A stretch of DNA of 64,000 bases. It comes from Paenibacillus sp. EZ-K15 (lineage in GTDB: Bacteria; Bacillota; Bacilli; Paenibacillales; Paenibacillaceae). A program made the translations under genes and the position numbers. Where the stretch lies: contig NZ_PDHM01000003.1 in NCBI RefSeq assembly GCF_002573715.1, positions 80,087 through 144,086 on the forward strand, in the 5' to 3' direction. Positions within the stretch are counted from its first letter, which is position 1, and every line of letters starts with the position of its first letter. The notes beneath the pieces are model-generated. The model was not told the DNA's origin. It did no database searches and saw only the letters and a program-made list of their open reading frames with translations. Shown here piece after piece: positions 1-12,264 of the stretch.

Positions 1-1
1 T

Positions 2-577
2 ACCATTAAATCGGTTGCGCTGAAGAAGAAGATTCAAGGCGTGGATGCCGTTGTGAACTATCCTGTAATCAGTGGACTCGATAATGCAGAGGTCCAAGCT
101 GAAATCAACAAAGTGTTGAAAGAAAATGCTTCCGGCGTAATCACCGGTGCAGAAGGGAATGCTGAAGAATTCCCTCCTTCGGAATCCAATTTCCCCTACG
201 AATTCAGTGGTGACTTTGTGGTTCATTACAACCAGAACGATATCCTGAGCATTACGACGTACGATTATTCTTACACCGGCGGCGCCCATGGTATGACCTT
301 CCGTAAAAGCTTCACGTTCTCCTTGAAGGATGGCAAGCAAATGAAGTTGGGCGATTTCATCAACATGCAGGGCAAGAATAAACAGAAGCTGAACAACCTT
401 GTGCTGAACACGATGAAAAAAGAAGGGGGCTACCTCGGCGGATTTGAGGGCGTGCCTGCGGATGCAGATTTTTATGTGAAGGATAACGCTGCGGTGCTGT
501 ACTTCCAGCTTTATGAGTACACAGCGTATGCCTATGGATTCCCGGAGTTTGAGCTGAAGCTGAAAGAGTGGAAGTAA
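2..577 (+). CDS. DUF3298 / RsiV-like protein, 5' end outside window
   Basis: The reading frame is open from the left edge, so this is the C-terminal part of a longer protein; the GTG at position 41 is only an internal codon. The visible part has the YTGGAHG turn typical of DUF3298, the extracellular domain seen in RsiV-like anti-sigma factors and in PdaC-type proteins that often also carry DUF4163. That domain is normally secreted or membrane-anchored. The N-terminal signal or anchor cannot be seen here. Whether it is an anti-sigma factor or a plain secreted protein cannot be decided from this fragment. Confidence 0.7.
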   Translation, partial: TIKSVALKKKIQGVDAVVNYPVISGLDNAEVQAEINKVLKENASGVITGAEGNAEEFPPSESNFPYEFSGDFVVHYNQNDILSITTYDYSYTGGAHGMTFRKSFTFSLKDGKQMKLGDFINMQGKNKQKLNNLVLNTMKKEGGYLGGFEGVPADADFYVKDNAAVLYFQLYEYTAYAYGFPEFELKLKEWK

Positions 578-686
578 GAGTATACAGTAAGCGGTTCTTA
601 TAAGTTGTAATCATTTTCTTAATACAATAGCTTGTCTTGATACAATTATGTTGTCTTGATGTAACACTGTGCTGGAACGAGTTACG

Positions 687-748
687 AAAATCCCTTGATC
701 ATGGAATGTGGAGAGTGTATTCTCCTTTCCTGCGATCAAGGGATTTTT
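687..748 (+). terminator. Candidate terminator after DUF3298 gene
   Basis: A 14-bp inverted repeat (687-700 with 734-747) is followed by a short T run. The loop holds a second small stem (GGAGA/TCTCC). It lies 110 bases after the stop codon of the upstream gene, which is further than usual. Confidence 0.5.
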
Positions 749-839
749 GTGTTTATCGAGAGAGGCCCGCCTCCGATTACGAATATGTGATCCTTAGGAA
801 TTGCTATTTAGGCATACTCTGATTAACATAGTCCTCTCG

Positions 840-1083
840 ATGATAACTTGTATAGCTTGTACACCATGCGCACTGCTCCCTGGCGCACGATGCGTGGTCC
901 GGGGCAAGCAAGCCGTACGATAAAAGGCCATAAGTCGCCCTATGCGTTACCGGATGCCACCCTGTTTATGGAAACAGTGAGGGTAGCGCATCATTAGTCC
1001 TTACGCACCCAATTACCCTTGCAAAGGAAGCCTGCACGGCCTTCCTCTATTCCCCTCCCCACAAGTTAAGGCAGGCCTTTTAG
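840..1083 (+). ncRNA. Candidate structured RNA of unknown family
   Basis: No credible coding frame lies here, but several strong stems can be drawn: CCCTGG+CGCA pairing with TGCG+CCGGGG (878-904), a long interrupted hairpin from TGCGT (943-947) to ACGCA (1003-1007) with GATGC/GCATC and CTGTTT/AAACAG inside, and a GCCTGC/GCAGGC stem (1030-1076) ending in TTTT. I do not recognise tmRNA, SRP RNA, RNase P RNA or a known riboswitch. It could be a small RNA or simply a decayed element. Strand is a guess from the T run. Confidence 0.25.
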
Positions 1084-1131
1084 AAGGGGAGTGCCCTTAC
1101 CATCTTTAGCGTTGGCTGAATTCCTCGAGAA

Positions 1132-1242
1132 GATGAGAGTATCCTTGGAGGAGCAAGCGTTCGCCTTTGAAACCTTGGAAACCTCCATATCCATTCATTC
1201 AAGTTTCCCGATTTCAACAGCGACCGGAGGGGATACTCTCAT
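1132..1242. repeat. 13-bp perfect inverted repeat, 85-nt spacer
   Basis: GATGAGAGTATCC at 1132-1144 is exactly complementary to GGATACTCTCATC at 1230-1242. The spacer contains further short stems. No gene is visible in the spacer. Role unknown; it may belong to the same structured transcript as the preceding region. Confidence 0.5.
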
Positions 1243-1271
1243 CCACCCGGAAATGTCCAGCCATACTGAAG

Positions 1272-1313
1272 ACAAAAGAAAGGGCAGGCACCGGATAACG
1301 GCGCCTGCCCTTT
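1272..1313 (-). terminator. clpP terminator
   Basis: An 11-bp stem AAAGGGCAGGC (1279-1289) / GCCTGCCCTTT (1303-1313), extended by CCG/CGG, is followed on the minus strand by CTTTTGT. It sits 13 bases beyond the clpP stop codon. Confidence 0.8.
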
Positions 1314-1325
1314 ACTTCAGTTCTT

Positions 1326-1922
1326 TTATAAGCCTTGCGGCGGTGTATTCTCTAATACTTGATCGATCAGGCCATATTCTTTGGCTTCGTCAGCCGTCAT
1401 GAAGTAGTCACGATCGGTATCCTTCTCGATGCGCTCCAGCGGTTGGCCAGTGCGATCAGACAGGATGCGGTTCAGCTTGTCGCGCATTTTGAGAATGCGG
1501 CGAGCACGGATCTCAATATCCGTAGCTTGACCTTGTGCGCCGCCGAGCGGCTGGTGAATCATAATCTCGCTGTTAGGCAGACCGTAACGTTTGCCTTTAG
1601 CGCCTGCGTTGAGCAGGAATGCACCCATAGAAGCAGCCATGCCGACACAGATCGTCGAAACGTCCGGCTTAATGAACTGCATCGTATCGAATATCGCCAT
1701 ACCTGCGGTAATGGAACCGCCAGGACTGTTGATGTAAAGATGAATATCCTTCTCAGGATCCTCAGCCGACAAGAACAGCATTTGGGCAATGATGGAATTG
1801 GCGACCACGTCATTTACGTCGGAGCCGAGGAAGATAATGCGGTCTTTCAGCAATCTGGAATAGATGTCGTACGCCCGCTCACCGCGGTTGCTTTGTTCAA
1901 CGACCATAGGTATAAAACTCAC
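1326..1922 (-). CDS. clpP: ATP-dependent Clp protease proteolytic subunit ClpP
   Basis: Proteolytic core of the cytoplasmic Clp protease; it forms tetradecamers and degrades proteins delivered by ClpC, ClpX or other AAA+ unfoldases. The 198-residue length is normal. The catalytic triad is complete: Ser98 in GMAASMGA, His123 in MIHQP and Asp172 in DRDYF. Translation starts at a GTG (1920-1922), placed 8 bases after a clean AGGAGG box; the family-typical N terminus [10 protein letters not shown] supports this start. The gene is monocistronic, with its own terminator. A CtsR operator covers the -35 region, so it should be induced by heat and protein stress. Confidence 0.97.
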   Translation of the reverse strand: MSFIPMVVEQSNRGERAYDIYSRLLKDRIIFLGSDVNDVVANSIIAQMLFLSAEDPEKDIHLYINSPGGSITAGMAIFDTMQFIKPDVSTICVGMAASMGAFLLNAGAKGKRYGLPNSEIMIHQPLGGAQGQATDIEIRARRILKMRDKLNRILSDRTGQPLERIEKDTDRDYFMTADEAKEYGLIDQVLENTPPQGL

Positions 1923-1976
1923 GTGGAAAACCTCCTCTTAAGTACCTCATATAAATACTGTTACCGTATTACCCAC

Positions 1977-2005
1977 ATGATAAACAATTTAAATCAAAAA
2001 GTCAA
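1977..2005 (-). promoter_or_regulatory. SigA promoter of clpP
   Basis: On the minus strand TTGACT (2005-2000) and TATCAT (1982-1977) are separated by 17 bases. The predicted start of transcription leaves a leader of about 45 bases before the GTG start codon. Confidence 0.85.
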
Positions 2006-2016
2006 AGATAGTCAAA
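2000..2016. promoter_or_regulatory. CtsR operator
   Basis: AGTCAAAGATAGTCAAA matches the CtsR heptad direct repeat (RGTCAAA-NAN-RGTCAAA) exactly and overlaps the -35 box of clpP. CtsR represses clp genes in low-GC Gram-positives until heat or misfolding stress inactivates it. Confidence 0.9.
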
Positions 2017-2083
2017 CTATTGGGTAAAAAAAAGAGCCGTCATGGGCACTTTAGGGTAATCAGTATAGAGAATAAAGATAAAA

Positions 2084-2158
2084 TGGCGCGCCCGCGAGGA
2101 ATCGAACCTCGATCTCAGGCTCCGGAGGCCTACGTCATATCCATTGGACCACGGGCGC
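2084..2158 (-). tRNA. tRNA-Arg(CCG)
   Basis: Read on the minus strand, the acceptor stem is GCGCCCG/CGGGCGC, the anticodon stem TAGGC/GCCTG encloses loop CTCCGGA with anticodon CCG, and the T arm is CGAGG-TTCGATT-CCTCG. A genomically encoded CCA follows the discriminator G. The anticodon reads CGG arginine codons. Confidence 0.95.
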
Positions 2159-2417
2159 ATAAGAAAAACGTCTATCGACGTACATTCAAAGAAGACAGAC
2201 CGCGTTTAGCGGTAGTTTTTCTTGCGATATCAGGAAGCTGACTCCGCGAAGTTTATACTTTCTGATATCTAAAAAAAATTAGCAACGAAGTTGATTATAC
2301 CGCATCTATTTCAAAAATACAATAGCAGACAAAACTTTGTTCCTATTATATAGACAAGCCTGTAGTTGGTCATAATGAATAAGAATGCTTGGGGTAGAGA
2401 AATATACTTTCGGACAC

Positions 2418-2446
2418 TTGCAACCGGCATGATTATTGGTTAGAAT
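2418..2446 (+). promoter_or_regulatory. SigA promoter of the cggR-gap operon
   Basis: TTGCAA (2418-2423) and TAGAAT (2441-2446) are 17 bases apart. Transcription would start at about 2453, at the front edge of the CggR operator. The AT-rich stretch 2160-2417 before it holds no gene that I can support. Confidence 0.8.
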
Positions 2447-2451
2447 AAGGG

Positions 2452-2491
2452 TGGGACTTAAAAAGTTCAACTGGGACATTTTACGACCAGG
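2452..2491 (+). promoter_or_regulatory. CggR operator
   Basis: Two direct TGGGAC half sites (2452-2457 and 2472-2477), each followed by a weaker second half, reproduce the layout of the Bacillus subtilis CggR operator (CGGGAC repeats downstream of the promoter). CggR would block elongation from the upstream promoter until fructose-1,6-bisphosphate lowers its affinity. Confidence 0.75.
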
Positions 2492-2530
2492 TAGAGGAGA
2501 GCCGAGACGAAGTTTGCAGGAGTGGAATGC

Positions 2531-3574
2531 ATGCGTAACCTATTAGAAATACAAGAGCAGCTTCTGCCGGATCTGATGGATATTCTTAAACGAAGGTATT
2601 CCATCCTTCATCAGATCAAGCTGTCCGGAATTGTTGGCCGAAGAACATTGGCTTCATCACTCTCGATGACCGAGCGTGTCCTCAGAGCAGAGACTGATCT
2701 TCTGAAAGCGCAAGGGCTAATCGAGATTGAAACGCTTGGCATGCGGATCAGCAGCTCAGGGATATGCTTGCTGGAGGAACTCGAACCGGTTATGAATGAG
2801 TTATTCGGACTGGTTGAACTGGAAGAGAAGATTCGTCAGGCTTACGGGCTTCGTAAAGTGGTCATTATTCCCGGTGACAGTGAGTTATCTCCGGAAGTCA
2901 AACGCGAGCTTGGCCGTGCCGGAGCAAGAACGTTGCTAAGCTTTGTAAAGGATGGAGATACGATCGCCGTAACAGGCGGCTCCACACTAGCCGAAGTAGC
3001 AGAGCAGATGTCCTCTTTACCTGGTGGCGAACCGCTGACAAGCACTTGGTTTGTGCCTGCCCGGGGCGGTCTCGGGGAGAGTGTCGAGATTCAAGCGAAC
3101 ACCATTGCCTCCAAGATGGCAAAGCGCGTGGGGGCTGAGTACCGATTACTTCATGTACCGGATCTGCTAAGCGAAGATGCCTACCAGTCTTTGGTGCAGG
3201 ATCAGCATATCCAGGAAATTGTGGATGTGATCAGGCGCTGCCGAGTCATTATTCACGGCATCGGAGATGCCATGGAAATGGCAAGAAGGCGGAAGCTGGA
3301 TGAAAACTCTATTCAGAACTTGCAGGCAGATGGCGCGATTGCGGAATCCTTTGGCTACTACTTTAGTGAAGATGGCGAAGTTGTCCACAAAATGCTTACC
3401 CTTGGGCTGCGGCTTGAGGATATTATGCAGACAGAGACGATCATCGGCATTGCTGGAGGGCAAGGCAAGGGCAAGGCGATTCACGCGGTGCTGAAATTCG
3501 GACATGAGGATATTCTCGTTACCGATGAAGCAGCTGCACTGGAAGTCGAGAAGGAGATTGACGCCGGTATTTGA
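2531..3574 (+). CDS. cggR: Central glycolytic genes regulator CggR (SorC family)
   Basis: Repressor of the downstream glycolytic genes. The N-terminal ~90 residues hold a winged-helix DNA-binding domain (SGIVGRRTLASSLSMTER...), followed by the SorC sugar-binding domain with TVTGGST-like and GIAGGQGKGKA phosphate-sugar loops. I chose ATG 2531 because AGGAG at 2518-2522 is 8 bases upstream; the in-frame GTG at 2522 would sit on the ribosome site itself. It is the first gene of the operon gap-pgk-tpiA-gpmI-eno and autoregulated through the operator just upstream. Length of 347 residues is normal. Confidence 0.93.
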   Translation: MRNLLEIQEQLLPDLMDILKRRYSILHQIKLSGIVGRRTLASSLSMTERVLRAETDLLKAQGLIEIETLGMRISSSGICLLEELEPVMNELFGLVELEEKIRQAYGLRKVVIIPGDSELSPEVKRELGRAGARTLLSFVKDGDTIAVTGGSTLAEVAEQMSSLPGGEPLTSTWFVPARGGLGESVEIQANTIASKMAKRVGAEYRLLHVPDLLSEDAYQSLVQDQHIQEIVDVIRRCRVIIHGIGDAMEMARRRKLDENSIQNLQADGAIAESFGYYFSEDGEVVHKMLTLGLRLEDIMQTETIIGIAGGQGKGKAIHAVLKFGHEDILVTDEAAALEVEKEIDAGI

Positions 3575-3614
3575 ATCCACGGGAGTACAACTGATTTTTC
3601 ATTATTGTTGTCTT

Positions 3615-3634
3615 GATTGGCTTAACGGCCAATC
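3615..3634 (+). other. cggR-gap intercistronic hairpin
   Basis: GATTGGC (3615-3621) pairs with GCCAATC (3628-3634) around a 6-base loop and is not followed by a T run. A stem at this place in Bacillus subtilis protects the gap mRNA after cleavage between cggR and gapA, allowing gap to be more abundant than its repressor. The same role is inferred here. Confidence 0.5.
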
Positions 3635-3646
3635 TTGAATATATAA

Positions 3647-4678
<1,032 letters not shown>

Positions 4679-4698
4679 TTGATCTAGCCATACAATCG

Positions 4699-4740
4699 AA
4701 GAGGAGTTCCGTTTCACGGGTCTCCTCTTTGGTTCATGGT
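4699..4740 (+). terminator. Partial terminator between gap and pgk
   Basis: AAGAGGAG (4699-4706) pairs with CTCCTCTT (4722-4729), followed by a T-rich tract. It probably stops some transcripts after gap so that gap mRNA exceeds that of the later genes. Confidence 0.5.
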
Positions 4741-4872
4741 TTTTCCTTGTTTTCATGCCAGAGCACTGGGAAGAATAGACAAGATCCGGGCGCTGGTTAG
4801 CGATAGAGAGAGAAACGAGAGCAACTGCATGCTGTCGGTGAGGAGAATAGTTTTCTTAGGAGGAACGTGGAG

Positions 4873-6054
4873 ATGAACAAGAAAAGTGTACGTGATGTAG
4901 AAGTAAGTGGCAAACGGGTGTTTGTCCGCGTCGATTTCAATGTACCGCTCGAAGATGGTAAAATTACAGACGACACTCGTATTCGCGAGACTTTGCCGAC
5001 CATTAAATATTTGGTAGAGCAAGGAGCGAAAGTCATCCTGGCCAGCCACATGGGCCGTCCAAAAGGAGAGGTCGTTGAATCTTTGCGCCTGAATCCGGCA
5101 AGTCAGCGTCTGTCCGAGCTGCTCGGTAAACCGGTAGCCAAGGCGGATGAAGCGGTAGGAGAAGCGGTTAAAGCGCAGGTAGAGAAGCTGCAAAACGGCG
5201 ATGTGCTCGTGCTTGAAAATGTTCGTTTTTACCCTGGTGAAGAGAAGAATGATCCGGAACTTGCGAAGCAATTCGCTGAGCTTGCTGATCTGTTCGTGAA
5301 TGACGCGTTTGGTGCTGCTCACCGTGCGCACGCTTCGACAGAAGGTATCGCTCATCATCTACCGGCAGTATCAGGATTGTTGATGGAGAAAGAGCTGTCC
5401 GTTCTCGGCAAAGCCCTTTCGAATCCGGACCGTCCTTTTACGGCCATCATCGGTGGATCGAAGGTTAAGGACAAAATCGACGTGATCGACAACCTGCTTA
5501 CGCTTGCTGACAATGTCATCATCGGCGGTGGACTTGCTTACACGTTCTTCAAAGCTCAAGGCCATGAAATCGGTCAATCTCTGCTTGATAAAGATAAGCT
5601 TGATGTTGCACTTGGTTTCATCGAGAAGGCTAAAGAGCTGGGCAAAAACTTCTACCTGCCGGAAGATATCGTCGTTACGGACGAATTCAGTGCAGACGCG
5701 AATACTAAGATCGTTGATATCGACGGTATTCCAGCCGATTGGGAAGGCGTTGACATCGGTCCTAAGACTCGCGCCAAGTATGCAGAAGTGATCAAGAACT
5801 CCAAACTTGTCGTGTGGAACGGTCCTATGGGCGTATTCGAAATCGCTCCGTTCTCTGGCGGTACTCGTGAAGTGGCACAAGCCTGTGCGGATACGGAAGC
5901 TTACACGATTATTGGCGGCGGCGACTCGGCTGCAGCTGCAGAGAAATTTGGCCTTGCCGACAAGATGAATCACATCTCGACAGGCGGCGGTGCATCTCTT
6001 GAGTTCATGGAAGGCAAAGCACTTCCTGGTGTTGTGGCATTGAACGATAAATAG
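4873..6054 (+). CDS. pgk: Phosphoglycerate kinase
   Basis: Transfers phosphate from 1,3-bisphosphoglycerate to ADP. The substrate-binding signature RVDFNVPL lies near residue 20, [10 protein letters not shown] near 60, and the nucleotide-binding glycine loops GGGDSAAA and [10 protein letters not shown] near the C terminus. ATG 4873 is chosen because AGGAGG (4858-4863) is 9 bases upstream; GTG 4867 would be too close. The resulting 393 residues match the family. Third gene of the operon. Confidence 0.97.
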   Translation: MNKKSVRDVEVSGKRVFVRVDFNVPLEDGKITDDTRIRETLPTIKYLVEQGAKVILASHMGRPKGEVVESLRLNPASQRLSELLGKPVAKADEAVGEAVKAQVEKLQNGDVLVLENVRFYPGEEKNDPELAKQFAELADLFVNDAFGAAHRAHASTEGIAHHLPAVSGLLMEKELSVLGKALSNPDRPFTAIIGGSKVKDKIDVIDNLLTLADNVIIGGGLAYTFFKAQGHEIGQSLLDKDKLDVALGFIEKAKELGKNFYLPEDIVVTDEFSADANTKIVDIDGIPADWEGVDIGPKTRAKYAEVIKNSKLVVWNGPMGVFEIAPFSGGTREVAQACADTEAYTIIGGGDSAAAAEKFGLADKMNHISTGGGASLEFMEGKALPGVVALNDK

Positions 6055-6076
6055 AATTAGGCACTACATTGGATAG

Positions 6077-6883
<807 letters not shown>

Positions 6884-8428
6884 ATGTCTGCTCCAAAACC
6901 TGTAGCTCTGATCATCATGGACGGTTTCGGTCTTCGGAACACCGAGGTGGGCAATGCGGTCGCACAAGCGAACAAGCCTAACTACGACCGGTATTTGAAG
7001 CAGTACCCGAACACCACGTTGACCGCTTGCGGCGAAGCCGTAGGCTTGCCGGAAGGTCAAATGGGGAACTCCGAAGTGGGTCACTTGAACATCGGCGCAG
7101 GCCGGATTGTGTATCAAGATTTGACTCGTATCACGAAGTCGATTCGTGAAGGAGAATTCTTCGAGAACGAAACGTTGGTGGAAGCCGTTCGCGCTGCCAA
7201 GAACAACAACAAGAAGCTGCATTTGTACGGGCTGGTATCTGACGGCGGCGTTCACAGTCATATTGAGCATATGTTCGCCATGCTGGATCTTTGCAAGAAG
7301 GAAGATTTCCATGACGTATACATCCATGGTTTCATGGATGGACGCGACGTGGCACCGGACAGCGGCAAGCAGTTCGTTAAGGATCTGATTGCGAAGATTG
7401 AAGAAGTGGGCGTTGGCCAAATCGCTACGCTGTCCGGTCGTTATTATGCGATGGACCGTGACAAGCGTTGGGATCGTGTCGAGAAAGCTTACCGTGCCAT
7501 GGTGTATGGCGAAGGACCTAAATATACGGATCCACTCAAAGCCATCACTGAATCTTACGAGAAATCGGTTTACGATGAATTCGTAGAACCGACCGTAATT
7601 GTCAATGGTGAAGGCGAGCCGGTTAGTCTGGTGGAGAGCGGAGATTCCGTCATCTTCCTGAACTACCGTCCTGACCGTGCGATTCAACTGTCCCAGGTGT
7701 TTACGAATAATGATTTCCGTGGCTTTGAACGTGGACCGAAGTTCCCGCAAAACCTGCATTTTGTCTGCTTGACGCTGTTTAGCGAGACGGTGGAAGGCTT
7801 TGTTGCCTACAAACCGAAGAATCTCGACAACACGCTGGGTGAAGTGCTGGTTCAGCACAACAAGAAGCAGCTTCGTATTGCGGAAACCGAAAAGTATCCG
7901 CACGTCACCTTCTTCTTCAGCGGTGGACGCGATGTTGAGCTTCCAGGCGAAACACGTGTACTGATTAACTCGCCGAAAGTGGCGACGTACGATCTGAAGC
8001 CGGAGATGAGCGCTTATGAAGTGGCGGATGCTTGCGTGAGAGAAATCGAAGCGGATAAGCATGATGCGATTATCTTGAACTTCGCGAACCCAGACATGGT
8101 AGGCCATTCCGGTATGCTGGAGCCGACCATTAAAGCCGTTGAGACTACGGATGAGTGTGTTGGTAAGGTCGTTGAGGCTGTTTTGGCAAAAGGCGGGGTT
8201 GTTCTGATCACCGCTGACCACGGAAATGCGGACATGGTATTTGACGAGAATGGACGTCCATTCACCGCACATACCACGAACCCGGTTCCGTTCATCGTAA
8301 CGGATGAGAATGTAACGCTGCGTGAAGGTGGTATTCTTGCCGACATCGCGCCAACCATTCTCGATCTGATGGGTCTGCCGAAGCCGAACGAAATGACTGG
8401 AACCTCCATGATTGCAGCACGTAAATAA
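6884..8428 (+). CDS. gpmI: Cofactor-independent phosphoglycerate mutase
   Basis: Manganese-dependent 2,3-bisphosphoglycerate-independent mutase that converts 3- to 2-phosphoglycerate. Metal-binding Asp13 in IIMDGFG and catalytic Ser63 in [11 protein letters not shown] are visible, as are the C-terminal metal motifs GHSG and ITADHGNAD. Length of 514 residues is normal. Its ATG abuts the tpiA stop codon, and the ribosome site lies inside the tpiA 3' end (GAGGGGG), so the two are translationally coupled. Confidence 0.97.
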   Translation: MSAPKPVALIIMDGFGLRNTEVGNAVAQANKPNYDRYLKQYPNTTLTACGEAVGLPEGQMGNSEVGHLNIGAGRIVYQDLTRITKSIREGEFFENETLVEAVRAAKNNNKKLHLYGLVSDGGVHSHIEHMFAMLDLCKKEDFHDVYIHGFMDGRDVAPDSGKQFVKDLIAKIEEVGVGQIATLSGRYYAMDRDKRWDRVEKAYRAMVYGEGPKYTDPLKAITESYEKSVYDEFVEPTVIVNGEGEPVSLVESGDSVIFLNYRPDRAIQLSQVFTNNDFRGFERGPKFPQNLHFVCLTLFSETVEGFVAYKPKNLDNTLGEVLVQHNKKQLRIAETEKYPHVTFFFSGGRDVELPGETRVLINSPKVATYDLKPEMSAYEVADACVREIEADKHDAIILNFANPDMVGHSGMLEPTIKAVETTDECVGKVVEAVLAKGGVVLITADHGNADMVFDENGRPFTAHTTNPVPFIVTDENVTLREGGILADIAPTILDLMGLPKPNEMTGTSMIAARK

Positions 8429-8461
8429 GTGGTTCATAATAGAACATAAACATAACATTAA

Positions 8462-9766
<1,305 letters not shown>

Positions 9767-9779
9767 TTGAAATAAGAGA

Positions 9780-9817
9780 AAGCCCAGCTCCTGCTTTAAG
9801 GGAGCTGGGCTTTTTTG
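9780..9817 (+). terminator. Terminator of the glycolytic operon
   Basis: An 11-bp GC-rich stem (AGCCCAGCTCC / GGAGCTGGGCT) followed by TTTTTT, 14 bases after the eno stop codon. Confidence 0.92.
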
Positions 9818-9844
9818 CATTAACTTGAGGATGTCGGAGGGAGA

Positions 9845-9994
9845 GGCTGCACACTCTATTATCGTGCCGTGGGGCGGTGCGTATATCGGTTCCGGTCGCT
9901 GTTAAAATCGGGAAGCTGGAATGGAATAGGCTTAAGGAAGCTTCCCGATTTTAAAGGCGAACGCGTTGCTCCTCCACCGATATACACACCTGAG
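9845..9994. repeat. 150-bp nested-palindrome repeat, copy 1
   Basis: An outer 15-bp inverted repeat with one mismatch (9876-9890 / 9976-9990) encloses an inner perfect 15-bp hairpin (9902-9916 / 9940-9954). The whole unit recurs about 263 bp downstream with roughly 90 percent identity. Open frames across it exist only because the element lacks stops; I do not regard them as genes. Confidence 0.85.
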
Positions 9995-10043
9995 CAGGGG
10001 AGAGGTGTGCAGCCTCTTGGGGGCAACTCATGGAAGTGCAAAG

Positions 10044-10082
10044 AAAGCCCAGCACATGTTAGGTCACATGAGCTGGGCTTTT
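10044..10082 (+). terminator. Second CCCAGC/GCTGGG hairpin with T run
   Basis: AAAGCCCAGC (10044-10053) pairs with GCTGGGCTTT (10072-10081). It resembles the eno terminator and stands in the same place relative to repeat copy 2, so the terminator may have been duplicated with the repeat. Confidence 0.6.
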
Positions 10083-10107
10083 GGGTGTGGGAGGGGAGAA
10101 AGGGAAG

Positions 10108-10258
10108 GGCTGCGCACTCTGTTAACGTGCTGTGGGACGGTGCGTATATCGGCTCCGGTCGCTGTTAAAATCGGGAAGCAGGAATGAAATAGGCTTAAGG
10201 AGGCTTCCCGATTTTAAAGGCGAACGCGTGGCTCCTCCACCCGATATACGCACCTGAG
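10108..10258. repeat. 150-bp nested-palindrome repeat, copy 2
   Basis: Outer perfect 14-bp inverted repeat GGTGCGTATATCGG (10139-10152) / CCGATATACGCACC (10241-10254). Inner perfect 15-bp stem (10165-10179 / 10203-10217) with a 23-base loop. Stems are better conserved than flanks. No transposase gene is linked. Confidence 0.85.
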
Positions 10259-10266
10259 TAACAAAA

Positions 10267-10279
10267 TAGAACAAATCTA
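10267..10279. promoter_or_regulatory. TAGAAC-type palindrome upstream of sensor kinase
   Basis: TAGAACAAATCTA (TAGA-N5-TCTA) with flanking identical bases AA and C recurs before the permease gene at 14626, and a variant occurs before the binding protein at 13072. A likely -10 box TATAAT lies at 10365-10370 without a recognisable -35 box, which suggests activator dependence. Confidence 0.5.
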
Positions 10280-10406
10280 CACATCCACTGCACTTGCCCC
10301 TGGCATCGACCGCACATATCCATGCAATTTCAGATACCCCCATTCTCAAGCGAACCCGTGCTGATATAATTGAAGAACAAGCGAGAGAAAAGGAGAGTGC
10401 GGGAGG

Positions 10407-12191
10407 GTGCTGAACCGAATACGATCCCTGTTTCCACACAAGCTGAAATACCGTCTGTTTGCCGCGTTCGTTCTGGTCATACTGCTGCCTTTCGGCATTT
10501 TGAATTTGTACAACTACCAACGGATCGAGACCTTGGTCCAGGAGAAAATCAGCCAGCAGAGCCATAACCAGCTGGAGCAGATGTATCGAACGCTGGAGGA
10601 TCAGTTAAGTGTGGCCTTTAAAACGCTGATTTTTCTGGAGCAGGATTCGACGGTGGCCTCTGTGCTGACCCATCCCGGGCAGCGACAGGGACTCGAGAAC
10701 AAAAACCTGATGGAGGAAAAGTTCAAAAATTTGAACAACAGCTTTTTCCTGTATAATCCGTCGGTCTATTTCACGATTCTCGACTTTCATGGCAACGCTT
10801 ACACTTCATATTCTCCCAGGGAGGCCCTCGATTACAGAAAGCTGCGGGACAACCCTGGCTTTGATAGGGAACAGATGGAGGGCGTGTCGTATCACTGGGT
10901 TTCGAGCGATGCGAATTACGTGCTGAGGGATATCTCTACGAGCCCTTACCTGCTGTCGCTGTACGCTTACATGGAAACTCCCCGCAACAAGCCGTACGGC
11001 ATGGCCCGGATCAGCATCGACTACTCCTTCTGGTTTCAATCCGTAATGAAGCAGTCGACGCTGCGACAGGAATATTTTTTGATTACGAGCGCCGGTGAGA
11101 ACGTATCCCAATCAATCTTGAACAGCAGCCTGACAAGCGAGGTGAAAGCGAGGATTGCAGCCGAGCCCAGGCAGAAGTATTTTATCGACAAAGCTTCGAA
11201 CACCCTGGTGAATTATATTTACGTGGAGTCGTTGGACTGGTATATCGTGAACCGGATTCCGCTGATGGTGCTTTTTAACGAGATTGAGGAGCTGAAGCGC
11301 CAATATTTTATGACCTTTTTCGTGCTGACAGGCGCGTTTCTCGTCATGACCTTCATTATTGCCGCCACGATTACCCGGCCGTTATCCCATTTGCAGAATA
11401 AGATGAAGGCGGTTGTCCGCAACAATCTGAAAATCCGGCTGCCGGAGCATAAGTTCCGAGGCGAGATTCTGGAACTGACGCAGACGTTCAATTCCATGCT
11501 CAACGACATGGATGTGCTGATTCAGCGATTGAAGGCCGAGGAAAGGCAGAAGGAAGCGGTGCATTTTCATATGCTGCTGGCTCAGATGAACCCGCATTTT
11601 CTGCTCAACACGCTAAATACGGTCAAGTGGATTGCCATCCGTCATGGAAATGAGGATATCACGAATATCACCCTGTCTCTCGGCAAGCTGCTGGAGGCGA
11701 GCCTGAATACGGAGAAGGATCTGGTGCACCTGAAGGATGAAATCGAGCTGGTGCAGGCTTACGTCCATATTCAGCAGGTGCGTTACAATCACCGTTTTGA
11801 CGTGACTTTTGCGTATGACGAGGACATTCTCTATGCGCTTGTGCCCAAGCTCAGTCTGCAGCCGCTCGTTGAGAATGCCATCATTCACGGAATCGGGCCT
11901 CTGCCGGAACAGGAGGGTCTCATTGAAATTACGGTTACTCGGGAAGGGCCAAACCGGCTGGCGGTTGAGATCAAGGACAACGGCGTCGGCATGGAGCAGT
12001 CCCGGCAGGCGAACGGGATGCGTAAACGGCCGGGCATCGGTCTTAGCAATGTACAGGAGCTGCTTCGGCTGCTGTTTAAAGAAGAGGGCAGCATGGAGAT
12101 TATTTCTTCGGAGCTGGGAACGAGGATACGGTTCTCTATCCCATTGTTAATCTCAACACCCTATCAGAATGATCACTTGATTTCATCATAA
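10407..12191 (+). CDS. Two-component sensor histidine kinase, YesM type
   Basis: Membrane sensor kinase of the family that controls sugar and glycan uptake genes in Paenibacillus and Bacillus. One N-terminal membrane helix (about residues 18-38), an extracellular sensing domain to about 295, a second helix (about 300-323), HAMP linker, then a His_kinase domain with phospho-acceptor His397 in QMNPHFLLNTLN. The ATPase domain has the N box PLVENAIIHG and G boxes DNGVGM and GIGLSN. Starts at GTG 10407; the AAAGGAG box is 11 bases upstream. The response regulator gene follows after 73 bases. Confidence 0.92.
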   Translation: MLNRIRSLFPHKLKYRLFAAFVLVILLPFGILNLYNYQRIETLVQEKISQQSHNQLEQMYRTLEDQLSVAFKTLIFLEQDSTVASVLTHPGQRQGLENKNLMEEKFKNLNNSFFLYNPSVYFTILDFHGNAYTSYSPREALDYRKLRDNPGFDREQMEGVSYHWVSSDANYVLRDISTSPYLLSLYAYMETPRNKPYGMARISIDYSFWFQSVMKQSTLRQEYFLITSAGENVSQSILNSSLTSEVKARIAAEPRQKYFIDKASNTLVNYIYVESLDWYIVNRIPLMVLFNEIEELKRQYFMTFFVLTGAFLVMTFIIAATITRPLSHLQNKMKAVVRNNLKIRLPEHKFRGEILELTQTFNSMLNDMDVLIQRLKAEERQKEAVHFHMLLAQMNPHFLLNTLNTVKWIAIRHGNEDITNITLSLGKLLEASLNTEKDLVHLKDEIELVQAYVHIQQVRYNHRFDVTFAYDEDILYALVPKLSLQPLVENAIIHGIGPLPEQEGLIEITVTREGPNRLAVEIKDNGVGMEQSRQANGMRKRPGIGLSNVQELLRLLFKEEGSMEIISSELGTRIRFSIPLLISTPYQNDHLISS

Positions 12192-12264
12192 CGGGCAGAT
12201 TATTCGGCGCTTCGGCCTGTGCGGGCTGGAACGGGATTTTAAAAGCTTCAAGGAGGGGAGATCT

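Noticed and set aside
637..822. 61-codon frame after the DUF3298 gene
   Set aside because: It crosses the candidate terminator hairpin, and composition is not protein-like.
9869..10187. Short frames in the nested-palindrome repeats
   Set aside because: They arise in both strands from palindromic DNA and change with the repeat; no ribosome binding site is convincing.
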